From SCUB01 sp041918675 (GTDB lineage: Bacteria > Pseudomonadota > Alphaproteobacteria > Rhizobiales > Xanthobacteraceae), in contig JAYRVF010000004.1 of NCBI GenBank assembly GCA_041918675.1, forward strand, positions 81,580 through 145,579: DNA of 64,000 bases. The letters are read 5' to 3'. This document shows, in pieces, positions 9,000-17,911 of the stretch. Position numbers and translations under genes: made by a program. The notes beneath the pieces were generated by a model. That model saw only the letters and a program-made list of their open reading frames with translations, ran no database searches and was not told the origin of the DNA. The first letter of the stretch is position 1; every line of letters starts with the position of its first letter.

Positions 9000-10260
9000 A
9001 GCGCAGCGCCTCGACCGGATCGAGGCGCGCGGCGCGCCATGACGGATAGAGCGTGGCCAGGAACGAGAGCGTCAGCGCCATGATGACGACGGCGGCGGTC
9101 TCGCCGACGGCCATGTCGGCCGGCAGCTTCGACAGGAAATAGAGTTCCGGCGAGAACAATTCGGTGTTCGTCAGCCATGACAGGAAACGGCGGATCGATT
9201 CGATGTTGAGGCAGATCACCGTGCCGACCACGAAGCCGGTGATCGAGCCGACGACGCCGATCGAGGCCCCCGTGATCAGGAACACGCGCATGATCGATCC
9301 CTGCGGCGCGCCCATCGTGCGCAGGATGGCGATGTCGCCGCCCTTGTCCTTCACCAGCATGATCAGGCCGGAAATGATGTTGAGCGCCGCGACCAGCACG
9401 ATCAGCGTCAGGATCAGGAACATCACGTTGCGCTCGACCTGCAGCGCGTTGAAGAACGTCGCGTTGCGCTGGCGCCAGTCGACGAGGAAGATCGGCCGGC
9501 CCGCCGCCTCGGTCACCGACTTGCGGAACACGTCGACCTTGTCGGGATCGGCGGTGTAGACCTCGATCGAGGTCACGTCGTTGGCGCGGTTGAAATAGGC
9601 CTGCGCCTCGGCGAGCGGCATGAAGACGAAGGCCGCGTCGTATTCCGACATCCCGATCTCGAACACCGCGGCGACCTTGTAGGGCTTGATGCGCGGTGTC
9701 GTGCCCATCGGCGTCACCGCGCCGCGCGGGGCGACCAGCGTCACGCTGTCGCCGGCGTGGATCGAAAGCTGGTCGGCGAGCCGGCGCCCGATGGCGACGC
9801 CCTGCGCCTCGTCGAACCCGTCGAGCGTGCCCTGCTTCAGGTTCTTGGCGATCGAGGTGAGGTTGTTGAGATCGCCGGCGCGGATGCCGCGAACGAGCAC
9901 GCCGGCGGCGTTGAAGGGAGAGGACGCCAGCGCCTGGCCTTCCACCACCGGCGCGGCGAGACGGATGCCGGAGACCTTGGCCAAGCGCTCGGCCACGTCG
10001 TTCCAGTCGGTCAGCGGCGATTCCAGCGGCTGAACGAGGATATGGCCGTTGAGGCCCAAGATCTTGTCGAGCAGCTCCTTGCGGAAGCCGTTCATCACCG
10101 CCATCACGATGATGAGCGTGGCCACCCCCAGCATGATGCCGAGGAAGGAAAAGCCGGCGATGACGGAAATAAATCCTTCCTTGCGCCGCGCCCGGAGATA
10201 GCGCAGCGACAGCATCCACTCGAAGGGAGCGAAGGGATAGATTCGGACTGGCTCGTTCAT
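8992..10260 (-). CDS. lolC: Lipoprotein-releasing ABC transporter permease (LolC/E family)
   Basis: Inner-membrane permease partner of LolD, 422 aa. It has an N-terminal membrane segment after the charged SLRYLRARRKEGF motif, a large periplasmic MacB-like core (about 50-275), and three C-terminal membrane segments (FLILTLIVLVAALNIISG and two more) typical of FtsX/LolC/LolE. Only one permease gene is present, so a homodimer (LolF-like) is likely, as is usual in alphaproteobacteria. The ATG at 10258-10260 is preferred over the longer open frame because MNEPVRIYPFAPFEWMLS matches family N-termini. It is 82 nt downstream of proS. Confidence 0.95.
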
Positions 10261-10342
10261 CACGTTGACCCCAGTCCCAATTTCACACGATTCGGGCGGA
10301 TTCGTGCCGGCGTCGGCGGGGCGCGACGATGTCCCCAACCAT

Positions 10343-11665
10343 TCACGCCGTCAGCCTTGCCAGCGCCGCCTCGATATCGAGGTGCTCGCGCGCGCCGCTG
10401 GCGCGGTTCTTCAACTCGATCTTGCCCTCGGCGAGCCCCTTCGGGCCGACCAGCACCTGCCACGGCACGCCGATGAGGTCGGCGGTGGCGAATTTCGCGC
10501 CCGGCCGCTCGCTTGTGTCGTCGTAGAGCACGTCGATGCCGCCGGCGCGCAGCGCGCGGTAGATCTTCTCGCACGCCGCGTCGGTTTCGGCCGCGCCCTG
10601 CTTGAGGTTGAGGATCGCGACGCGAAACGGCGCGACCGCTTCCGGCCACTTGATGCCGGCCTCGTCGTGATGGGCCTCGATCAACGCGCCGACGAGCCGG
10701 GTCGGGCCGATGCCGTAGGAACCCATATGCACGGGCGCCATCTTGCCGTCGGGGCCGGTGACGAGCGCGCCCATCGGCTCGGAATATTTCGTGCCGAAAT
10801 AGAAGATGTGGCCGACCTCGATGCCGCGCGCCGAAACCCGCCGGTCCGCCCGCGTTTGCTCGAAAGCGGCCGCGTCGTGCTTTTCGGAAGTCGCCGCGTA
10901 AAGCGAGGTCCAACGGTCGACCAGCCCTTGCAGCCCCGCGCGGTCGTCGAAATCGACATCCTCGCCCGGAATTTCGAAATCGAGATAGTCGCGATGGCAA
11001 AACACCTCGCTCTCGCCGGTGTTGGCCAGAATGATGAATTCGTGGCTGAGATTGCCGCCGATCGGCCCGGTCTCGGCCACCATCGGGATCGCCTTGAGCC
11101 CCATGCGCGCGAAGGAGCGCAGATAGGCGATGAACATGCGGTTATAGGCGTGCCGCGCGCCGTCGGCGTCGATGTCGAAGGAATAGGCGTCCTTCATCAG
11201 GAATTCGCGCCCGCGCATCAGGCCGAAGCGCGGCCGCACCTCGTCGCGGAACTTCCACTGAATGTGATAGAGGTTGAGCGGCAGATCCTTGTAGGACTTC
11301 ACGTAGGCGCGGAAGATGTCGGTGATCATCTCCTCGTTGGTGGGACCGTACAACATGTCGCGGCCGTGGCGGTCCTTGATGCGCAGCATTTCCTTGCCGT
11401 AGTCGTCGTAGCGCCCGCTCTCGCGCCAGAGCTCGGCCGACTGGATCGTCGGCATCAGGAGCTCGATCGCGCCCGCGCGGTTCTGCTCCTCGCGGATGAT
11501 GGCGCAGATCTTGTTCAGCACGAGCAGGCCGAGCGGCAGCAACGCGTAGATGCCGGCCGCCTCCTGGCGCATCATGCCGGCACGCAGCATCAGCCGGTGC
11601 GAAGCGATCTCCGCTTCCTTGGGCGTTTCCTTGAGAATGGGGAGGAAAAAACGCGATAGTCGCAT
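10343..11665 (-). CDS. proS: Prolyl-tRNA synthetase, short alphaproteobacterial type
   Basis: Charges tRNA-Pro. The 440-aa enzyme begins MRLSRFFLPILKETPKEAEI and has the class II motifs, including the TNEEMITDIFR stretch (motif 2 region) and GSYGIGPTRLVGALIEAHHDE (motif 3), plus a C-terminal anticodon-binding domain. It lacks the roughly 180-residue editing insertion of the E. coli enzyme (572 aa), the normal state in alphaproteobacteria. The frame is open far upstream, but the ATG at 11663-11665 gives the family length; no strong Shine-Dalgarno is visible. It diverges from tonB across a 223-nt spacer. Confidence 0.96.
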   Translation of the reverse strand: MRLSRFFLPILKETPKEAEIASHRLMLRAGMMRQEAAGIYALLPLGLLVLNKICAIIREEQNRAGAIELLMPTIQSAELWRESGRYDDYGKEMLRIKDRHGRDMLYGPTNEEMITDIFRAYVKSYKDLPLNLYHIQWKFRDEVRPRFGLMRGREFLMKDAYSFDIDADGARHAYNRMFIAYLRSFARMGLKAIPMVAETGPIGGNLSHEFIILANTGESEVFCHRDYLDFEIPGEDVDFDDRAGLQGLVDRWTSLYAATSEKHDAAAFEQTRADRRVSARGIEVGHIFYFGTKYSEPMGALVTGPDGKMAPVHMGSYGIGPTRLVGALIEAHHDEAGIKWPEAVAPFRVAILNLKQGAAETDAACEKIYRALRAGGIDVLYDDTSERPGAKFATADLIGVPWQVLVGPKGLAEGKIELKNRASGAREHLDIEAALARLTA

Positions 11666-11888
11666 CGACAATGCCCAAGAATCGCTGGTCCGCAGGATGC
11701 CTGGAGTGAAACCGTAACGGGCGCGAAAACACAAGTGCGCGCGGGCACAAAATGGACCGCGTCCGCGCGCCGCTGGACGCGCGCCGGAGGGCTTGCCCGA
11801 CATGCCCGAACCGGGGCATGACCAATCGGGTGGGCGCGCCTTGCCCCAATCCCGGCCTCGGGCTCCCGGTGTGTGCGTTTGGTGCTTG

Positions 11889-12785
11889 ATGATGGACGCG
11901 GATCGCTCGCTTCTTTCGGTCGCTCCCGGCGCTGAACCGGCCGAGCAGTCCGGTCCGGTGAAATGGCCGGACGATGTCGATCCGGGGGACCGGCCGGCCG
12001 CGCCCGCCGCGGCGATCAAACGGAAATCGGCGTTGCTCGGCGCCATGCTGGCGCTCGCGGCGCATGGCGCGGCCGCGCTCGCGCTCTGGCCGCTGATCCG
12101 CTCCCTGCCCCCCACGCTGCCCCCGAGCGTGGAGAGCGCCATCCAGGTCGAACTGATCGCGGCGACAGCCGAGCCCGCTGCGGCCCCCGCCGCCGCGCCC
12201 ATACCCGAGCCTCAAATCGTCCAGCCCGAGGTCGCCGAGCTTCCCGAACCGCTGGCTCATTCCGGCGACGATCCGACGAGGCCGCCGGTCGAGGAGGAAG
12301 CACCGCCCGCGCCATGGAGCCAGGCGCTCACCCAGCCCGAGGAACCGCCCCCTCCCCGGGTCGAGGAAAGCCCCGAGCCGGCCAAGCCACCGGAACGGCC
12401 GAAGGCCTCGGCCGCCGCGCCGGCCCGTCCCGCCGCGCCGCGTCCCCGCGCCCCGCGTCCCCAGCAGGCCGAACAGAGCGGGGCCAATTCGCGCCAGCAG
12501 GCGGCTTCCTATGCCGCGATCGTCGCCGCGCATTTGCGGCGCTTTCATCAATACCCGCGCGAAGAACTCTCGCGCGGCACCTCCGGGACGGTGCGAATCC
12601 GCTTCAGCCTGACCCGGGGCGGTCAATTGGCGGGAGCTTCGATCGCCCAGGGCAGTTCCTCGGCGGCCCTCAATGCCGCGGCGCTCGCCGCGGTCCGCCG
12701 CGCCTCGCCCTTTCCCCAGCCGCCGACGACGATCGCCGCCCTGACCTTCGTGGTGCCGCTTAGGTTTGAAACGAACCGCGATTAA
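11889..12785 (+). CDS. TonB family energy transducer
   Basis: A 298-aa envelope protein with TonB architecture: a cytoplasmic N-terminus, one membrane anchor (LGAMLALAAHGAAALALW, about 43-60), a long Pro/Ala/Glu-rich periplasmic spacer and a C-terminal TonB_C domain (from YAAIVAAHLRRFHQYP to the end) with FSLTRGGQLAGASI and a FPQPP segment. It would pass proton-motive force to outer-membrane receptors. No exbB/exbD or receptor gene is adjacent, so the partners must be elsewhere. Two ATGs in tandem (11889, 11892) are equivalent starts; the frame is open further upstream. Confidence 0.88.
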   Translation: MMDADRSLLSVAPGAEPAEQSGPVKWPDDVDPGDRPAAPAAAIKRKSALLGAMLALAAHGAAALALWPLIRSLPPTLPPSVESAIQVELIAATAEPAAAPAAAPIPEPQIVQPEVAELPEPLAHSGDDPTRPPVEEEAPPAPWSQALTQPEEPPPPRVEESPEPAKPPERPKASAAAPARPAAPRPRAPRPQQAEQSGANSRQQAASYAAIVAAHLRRFHQYPREELSRGTSGTVRIRFSLTRGGQLAGASIAQGSSSAALNAAALAAVRRASPFPQPPTTIAALTFVVPLRFETNRD

Positions 12786-12849
12786 AGCCGGGCCCTATCA
12801 TCACTCTATCTTGCGATACGCGTATGTTGCGTCGCACCAAATCGTACCA

Positions 12850-13085
12850 AACGGCTAAGGTTCTTTCGCGTAATGGATGACAAGCTTTCCAACTTCGTCT
12901 AGTTTCCGCGCCTCAGGTCGGATATGGCCGTTGCCGCGTAGCCGATCTGGTGGTCCAAGTCTCGGGAGGATTCCCGGCGCGCAAAGAACGTGCCGCCTCG
13001 TTCAAATAAGCGCAAAAATCCAAATCATTCGAGGAATTTCAGGAACCAAAGACAATGAGCAGGGCAATGCCCTGCTATTTTTTTT
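12850..13085 (+). ncRNA. Candidate structured small RNA ending in a strong terminator
   Basis: The 364-nt gap between tonB and the DUF1467 gene has no convincing ORF but ends in an excellent Rho-independent terminator 270 nt past the tonB stop. Just upstream are two further hairpins: CGGGA-GGAT-TCCCG (12963-12976) and CGGCGCG-CAAAGAA-CGTGCCG (12975-12995), the latter a perfect 7-bp stem with a 7-nt loop. Together they suggest an independent sRNA rather than a long tonB 3' UTR. The 5' end is a guess and I could not assign the RNA to a known family. Confidence 0.35.
13058..13085 (+). terminator. Rho-independent terminator
   Basis: AGCAGGGC-AAT-GCCCTGCT (8-bp perfect stem, 13058-13076) followed by A and eight T residues. 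It reads on the plus strand and would end transcription from tonB or from the candidate small RNA. Confidence 0.9.
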
Positions 13086-13149
13086 GTGAAAATGGGCGGC
13101 GCGAAATTCATTGGCGCGCACGGCCCGTCGGACGCGCGCCGCTCGCGCC

Positions 13150-13389
13150 TCACATCGAACGAAGCACGGCCGAAACGCCGAGATAGGCGCCGGCGCCAAG
13201 CGCGAACAGCACGGCCGCGATCGCCGTCGTCACCGCGAATTTCAAGGTGAGATGTTCACCGCTCCAGTAACGGCGCGCGCCGCCGTCTTGCCCCAGCAAT
13301 TCGCGCGCGCGCGCCCCGCGCGCGAGCGCCGCGAACAGGACCGCCCACCAGAGCACGAAGTAGACGGCGATCGCGACGGTCACCGACAT
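13150..13389 (-). CDS. DUF1467 family small membrane protein
   Basis: A 79-aa protein of unknown function with two membrane segments: VAIAVYFVLWWAVLFAALA near the start and FAVTTAIAAVLFALGAGAYL near the end, with a polar loop between. The YFVLWWAVLF motif and length match the alphaproteobacterial DUF1467 family, commonly found beside methylmalonyl-CoA epimerase. The gene lies 9 nt downstream of mce and is probably the last member of the rnj-mce transcription unit. Confidence 0.85.
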   Translation of the reverse strand: MSVTVAIAVYFVLWWAVLFAALARGARARELLGQDGGARRYWSGEHLTLKFAVTTAIAAVLFALGAGAYLGVSAVLRSM

Positions 13390-13398
13390 GGCAAGCCC

Positions 13399-13803
13399 TC
13401 AGACCTGCTCGATCTCGACCAACGCGCCGGAAAAATCCTTGGGATTGAAGAACAGCACCGGCTTGCCATGCGCGCCGATGCGCGGCTCGCCATTGCCGAG
13501 CACGCGCGCGCCTTGCCCGATCAACCGGTCGCGCGCGGCGAGAATGTCGTCGACCTCGTAGCAGACGTGGTGGATGCCGCCCTCGGCGTTGCGATCGAGA
13601 AACTTCGCGATCGGCGAATTTTCGCCGAGCGGCTCGACGAATTCGATCTTGGTGTTGGGCAGCGTGACGAACACGGTCGTCACGCCGTGATCTGGCAAGG
13701 GCACGGGCGCGGAGACTTCCGCGCCGAAGGCCTCGCGGTAAATTCGCGCGGCCTTGACGGCATCGCGCACCGCGATCGCGACATGGTTCAGCCGGCCGAT
13801 CAT
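13399..13803 (-). CDS. mce: Methylmalonyl-CoA epimerase
   Basis: Interconverts (R)- and (S)-methylmalonyl-CoA in propionyl-CoA metabolism. The 134-aa product is a single glyoxalase/VOC-fold protein of normal family length, with the metal-ligand positions in LNHVAIAV (near the start), IHHVCYEVDD (middle) and GALVEIEQV (C-terminal Glu). The frame is open 120 nt further upstream, but the ATG at 13801-13803 is preceded by GGGAG and starts exactly at the conserved MIGRLNHVAI. It lies between rnj and the DUF1467 gene. Confidence 0.93.
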   Translation of the reverse strand: MIGRLNHVAIAVRDAVKAARIYREAFGAEVSAPVPLPDHGVTTVFVTLPNTKIEFVEPLGENSPIAKFLDRNAEGGIHHVCYEVDDILAARDRLIGQGARVLGNGEPRIGAHGKPVLFFNPKDFSGALVEIEQV

Positions 13804-13939
13804 GACAACTCCCGCGTTGAGCCGCGCCCCGGCAAGTTCCGAACAAGTCGACGGACTGCTTCGATAGGAACCCGCTCCAGCAATTCGATTTGGCGCGATT
13901 TCATTTCGATCGCATGATTCCACGCGATCGGAAAGCGCG

Positions 13940-15613
13940 TTAGACTTCGAGAACGTGAACCGCGCAAAGCGGCTTCTTGCCCCACTCCGCCGCGACGAAC
14001 GCCCGCACCGCCCGCCGCACCGCCTCGGCGACCGCGTCCGGATCGCGTCGCCGCGCCTTCGGCAGCGTGTCGAAGGTCTCCGTGACCACGTCGCTCACGC
14101 GCCCGGCCAAATCGGCGCCGCGTGAATCTTTCTCCGGAATTCCGATCAATTCAAGTACCGGATCGTCGGCGAGTTCGCCTTTCGCGCCGAGCGCGAGCGC
14201 GACAAAGACGCACCCGGCATAGGCAAGCCGGCGGCGCTCGACCACGGCCTTGGCGGTTTCCTCCTCGATCAGCCGGCCGTCCTTGTAGAGCCGCCCATGC
14301 GGCAATTCGTCGACGATGCCCGGCCGGCCGGGCGCGAGATGAACGAGGTCGCCATCGCGGCAGGTCACGATCTCCGGCACGCCGAGGCTTCGCGCAAGCT
14401 CGGCATGCTTGGCAAGATGCAGCGCCTCGCCATGAACCGGCACGAACACCTTCGGCCGCACCCAGGAAAACATCGCGCGCAATTCGTCGCGGCGCGGATG
14501 GCCCGACGCATGCACCGCGCGATCGCGGTCGGTGATGACCTCGACGCCCTGCGTCACCAGGCCGTTGATCGCCGCGCCGACGGCCTTGTCGTTGCCCGGG
14601 ATCGTGCGCGAGGAAAAGATCACGGTGTCGCCGCGCGACAGCGTGACGATCGGGTGATCGCCCTGGGCGATGCGGGCGAGCGCGGCGCGCGATTCGCCCT
14701 GGCTGCCGGTGCACAGCGCCACCACCTTCTCGCGCGGCAGGCGCGCGAACGCGTCGGCGGGAAGAAACTCCTGCGTTTCGTCGAGGTGACCCGTCTCGCG
14801 CGCGACCTGGATGACGCGTTCCATGGCACGGCCGATGATCACGACCCGGCGGCCGGCCGCGCGCGCGGCCGCGGCGATCGCCCGGATGCGCCCGACATTC
14901 GAGGCGAATGTCGTCACCGCCACGCGCCCGCGCGCATTGGCGACGATGTCGGCGATCGTGGCCGCGACCTCCGATTCCGACAGCGAGACGCCTTCCGCGA
15001 TCGCGTTGGTGGAATCGCCGATCAGCGCCAGCACACCCGCGTCGCCGAGCGCGCGGAAGCGTCGCTCGTCGGTCGGCGGGCCGATGACGGGCGCCGGATC
15101 GATGCGCCAGTCGCCGCTGTGAACGAGCGTGCCCGCCGGCGTGGTGATGGCGAGGCTATGAGCCTCGGGAATCGAATGCGCCACCGGCACGAATTCGACG
15201 CGGAACGGCCCGAGCGTGATCGCGCCGGCGCACGGCACCGTGGTCACCGCGATCTTCGGCGCGCCGCGTTCGCCTGCGCATTTGGCTTCGAGCAGCGCGG
15301 CGGTGAACGGCGTGGCGTAAACGGGAACCTCGAGGCGCGGCCACAGGTCGATCAGCGCGCCGAAATGATCCTCATGCGCGTGGGTCAGCACGATGCCGAG
15401 GAGATTCTTGCGCTCGCTTTCGAGGAAGCGGATGTCCGGCATGATCAGGTCGATGCCCGGCAGACGCTCCTCGTCGCCGAACAGCACGCCGAAATCGACC
15501 GCGATCCATCGCCGCTGCCGGCCGCGCCCGTAGCCGTAGAGCGCGAGGTTCATGCCGATCTCGCCGACGCCGCCGAGCGGCGCGAACAAGAGGTCGTCGG
15601 CCTTGGCGCTCAT
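13940..15613 (-). CDS. rnj: Ribonuclease J
   Basis: A metallo-beta-lactamase-fold RNase with 5'-exo and endonuclease activity in RNA maturation and decay. The 557-aa protein starts near LLFAPLGGVGEIGMNLALYG and carries the zinc motif THAHEDHFGAL (HxHxDH), then the beta-CASP domain and a C-terminal dimerisation domain. Its ATG overlaps the birA stop (ATGA, 4-nt overlap), so it is translationally coupled to the end of the nuo-birA run. Many alphaproteobacteria have both RNase E and RNase J. Confidence 0.95.
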   Translation of the reverse strand: MSAKADDLLFAPLGGVGEIGMNLALYGYGRGRQRRWIAVDFGVLFGDEERLPGIDLIMPDIRFLESERKNLLGIVLTHAHEDHFGALIDLWPRLEVPVYATPFTAALLEAKCAGERGAPKIAVTTVPCAGAITLGPFRVEFVPVAHSIPEAHSLAITTPAGTLVHSGDWRIDPAPVIGPPTDERRFRALGDAGVLALIGDSTNAIAEGVSLSESEVAATIADIVANARGRVAVTTFASNVGRIRAIAAAARAAGRRVVIIGRAMERVIQVARETGHLDETQEFLPADAFARLPREKVVALCTGSQGESRAALARIAQGDHPIVTLSRGDTVIFSSRTIPGNDKAVGAAINGLVTQGVEVITDRDRAVHASGHPRRDELRAMFSWVRPKVFVPVHGEALHLAKHAELARSLGVPEIVTCRDGDLVHLAPGRPGIVDELPHGRLYKDGRLIEEETAKAVVERRRLAYAGCVFVALALGAKGELADDPVLELIGIPEKDSRGADLAGRVSDVVTETFDTLPKARRRDPDAVAEAVRRAVRAFVAAEWGKKPLCAVHVLEV

Positions 15614-16437
15614 TGGCCGGCCCCCGCGCCCGCCGCGCGTCCGAAAAAGACGTCACCCGCGCCGATGGTCAGATTCGCCCGGCCGCTGACGGCCAGCACC
15701 AGCCGCCCGTCGGCGTCGATCGTCTCGAATACGCCGGCATGCGTGACGCCGTCGGCGACGACCAGAATCGGCTGTCCGAGACCGGCGGCATGCGCGAGCC
15801 ACTCCCCCCGGATCGCCTCGAAGCCCCGGCCATGGTCCCAGACGCGCAGCCCATCGGCCCACGCCTCGCCGAGCGCGGCGAACACCGCCTCGGCCGACGC
15901 CGCAACGCCGAGCGCGGCCAGCGAGGTCGCCGGATAGGGCACGTCGGAGGGAGCGGCGACGACGTTGACGCCGATACCGACCGCCACGGCGATCGCGTCG
16001 TCACCGGCAGCCTCGGATTCAAGCAGAATGCCGGCGATCTTCGCCCCGCCGCAGAGCACGTCGTTCGGCCACTTCAACTCAAATCGCGGTCCGCTCGCCG
16101 GGTCGGCGCCGCCGCCCGCGCCGGAGGATGCCGCCGCGCTTACTTGCGCGAGCGCGCGGCGCGTCGCGAGCCCCGCAACGAAACCGAGCGTCGCCGCGGC
16201 CGCCGGCGGCAGGCGCATGATTTCGAGAAAGCTCGCGGCGAGATTGCCCGGCGGGGATTGCCAGTCGCGCCCGCGCCGTCCGCGCCCGGCCGTCTGGTCG
16301 CCGGTGACGAGCCAAAGCGGGCCACGCTCGCCACCACGCGCGCGCCGCCGCGCCTCGGCGTTGGTCGAATCGACCCGAGCGAGCGCGTCGACGCGGTGAC
16401 CGCAAGCCGCCGCGCGCGACCCGAGTGTGAAGTCCAT
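15610..16437 (-). CDS. birA: Biotin--[acetyl-CoA-carboxylase] ligase
   Basis: Attaches biotin to carboxyl-carrier proteins via biotinyl-AMP. The 275-aa protein has the ligase motifs GDQTAGRGRRGRDWQSPPGN (biotin/ATP loop) and ELKWPNDVLCGGAKIAGIL, and a C-terminal SH3-like domain. It lacks the N-terminal helix-turn-helix of E. coli BirA, so it is a monofunctional ligase and not a repressor. The ATG at 16435-16437 lies only 4 nt after the nuoN stop. A position between nuoN and rnj is usual in Rhizobiales. Confidence 0.93.
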   Translation of the reverse strand: MDFTLGSRAAACGHRVDALARVDSTNAEARRRARGGERGPLWLVTGDQTAGRGRRGRDWQSPPGNLAASFLEIMRLPPAAAATLGFVAGLATRRALAQVSAAASSGAGGGADPASGPRFELKWPNDVLCGGAKIAGILLESEAAGDDAIAVAVGIGVNVVAAPSDVPYPATSLAALGVAASAEAVFAALGEAWADGLRVWDHGRGFEAIRGEWLAHAAGLGQPILVVADGVTHAGVFETIDADGRLVLAVSGRANLTIGAGDVFFGRAAGAGAGQ

Positions 16438-16441
16438 CGCG

Positions 16442-17878
16442 CTAGAACAGCGATTTCGCCGCCGCGCCGGCGAGCGCGACAAGCGGCGAGGGATAGATGA
16501 AGAACAGGATGTTGAAGAGGCCCGCCACGCCCATCACCGTGCGCAATTCCAGCCGCATCGGCTGGAACGCGCCGGCGGGCTCGTCGAAATACATGACCTT
16601 GATGACGGCGAGATAGTAATAGGCGCCGATCACGCTGGCGATGACGCCGAGCACGGCGAGCAGCCACAGCCCCGCCTTCACCGCGGCCAGGAACACGTAG
16701 AACTTGGCGAAGAAGCCCGCGAGCGGGGGAACGCCGGCCAGCGAGAACATCAGCATGGCGAGAAAGAACGCCATCGCCGGGTTGGTCCGCGACAGGCCGG
16801 CGAGATCGGCGATCCCCTCCACCGCCTTGCCGTCGCGACGCATCGCCTGGATGACGGCGAAGGTGCCGAGCGTCATCGCCACGTAGATCGCGATGTAGAC
16901 GAGCACGCCCTGCGCGCCCTCCACCGAGGCGGACGCCAGGCCCACCAGCGCGAAGCCCATGTGCCCGATCGAGGAATAGGCCATCAGCCGCTTGATGTTG
17001 GTCTGCCCGATCGCCGCGACCGAGCCCAGCGCCATCGAGGCAATCGACACGAACACGACGATCTGCTGCCATTCGTTGACGATGCCGGGAAACGCCGTCA
17101 GCGTCGCGCGCGTGAACACCGCGAGCGCGGCGACCTTGGGCGCGGAGGCGAAGAACGCGGTCACCGGCGTCGGCGCGCCCTCATAGACGTCCGGCGTCCA
17201 CATGTGGAACGGCACGGCCGAAACCTTGAAGCACATGCCCGCGAGCAGGAACACCAGCCCGAAGACGAGGCCGAGATGACCGCCCTTGGCCGCCGCCGCG
17301 ATGCCGGCGAAGGACACCGTGCCGGTGAAGCCGTAAATCAGCGAGGAGCCGTAGAGCAGCATGCCGGACGACAGCGCCCCGAGGACGAAGTATTTCAGGC
17401 CCGCCTCGGTCGACTTGATGTTGTCGCGATGGCTCGCGGCCACGACATAGAGCGACAGGCTCATCAGCTCGAGGCCGAGATAGAGCGTGATCAGGTCACC
17501 CGCCGAGATCAGCACCAGCATGCCGACCGTCGCCAGCACGATCAGCACGGCGTATTCGAACATCCGCCGCGATTGATCGGCGAGATATTCGGTCGCGAAT
17601 AGCAGCGTCACCGCCGAGCCGGCCAGCGCCAGCAGCTTCATGTAGCGGGCGAAGTCGTCGACGATGAAGCCGCCCGCGAACGTCTCCAGCCGCCCGGGCG
17701 GCAGCCACAGCACCAGCGCGCCAGCGATCACCAGCAGGAAGATCGCCAGGCCCGTCACCAGGCCCGTCACCGCCGTGCCGCGGAACGCCCCGATCATGAG
17801 CAGCGCCATCGCGCCGACGGCGAGCGTCAATTCCGGCAGCGCCGGCAGAAGGGAGTATCCCGCGATCTCAATTGCCAT
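16442..17878 (-). CDS. nuoN: NADH-quinone oxidoreductase subunit N
   Basis: Antiporter-like membrane subunit of complex I, 478 aa with about 14 membrane segments. It has the proton-channel lysines of the family in stretches such as GLVFLLAGMCFKVSAVPFHMW, and MAYSSIGHMGFALVGLASAS. It is the last gene of the nuo operon and is followed after 4 nt by birA. The family start MAIEIAGYSLLPALPEL matches the chosen ATG. Confidence 0.96.
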   Translation of the reverse strand: MAIEIAGYSLLPALPELTLAVGAMALLMIGAFRGTAVTGLVTGLAIFLLVIAGALVLWLPPGRLETFAGGFIVDDFARYMKLLALAGSAVTLLFATEYLADQSRRMFEYAVLIVLATVGMLVLISAGDLITLYLGLELMSLSLYVVAASHRDNIKSTEAGLKYFVLGALSSGMLLYGSSLIYGFTGTVSFAGIAAAAKGGHLGLVFGLVFLLAGMCFKVSAVPFHMWTPDVYEGAPTPVTAFFASAPKVAALAVFTRATLTAFPGIVNEWQQIVVFVSIASMALGSVAAIGQTNIKRLMAYSSIGHMGFALVGLASASVEGAQGVLVYIAIYVAMTLGTFAVIQAMRRDGKAVEGIADLAGLSRTNPAMAFFLAMLMFSLAGVPPLAGFFAKFYVFLAAVKAGLWLLAVLGVIASVIGAYYYLAVIKVMYFDEPAGAFQPMRLELRTVMGVAGLFNILFFIYPSPLVALAGAAAKSLF

Positions 17879-17911
17879 GGTGCACCCGCGCCCCGAGCTC
17901 GACCGCCGCGA

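Noticed and set aside
13054..13190. A small plus-strand ORF starting at the ATG inside the terminator (AGGAA upstream)
   Set aside because: The coding frame would run through the terminator stem and its T-run and has no conserved features; the terminator explanation is stronger.
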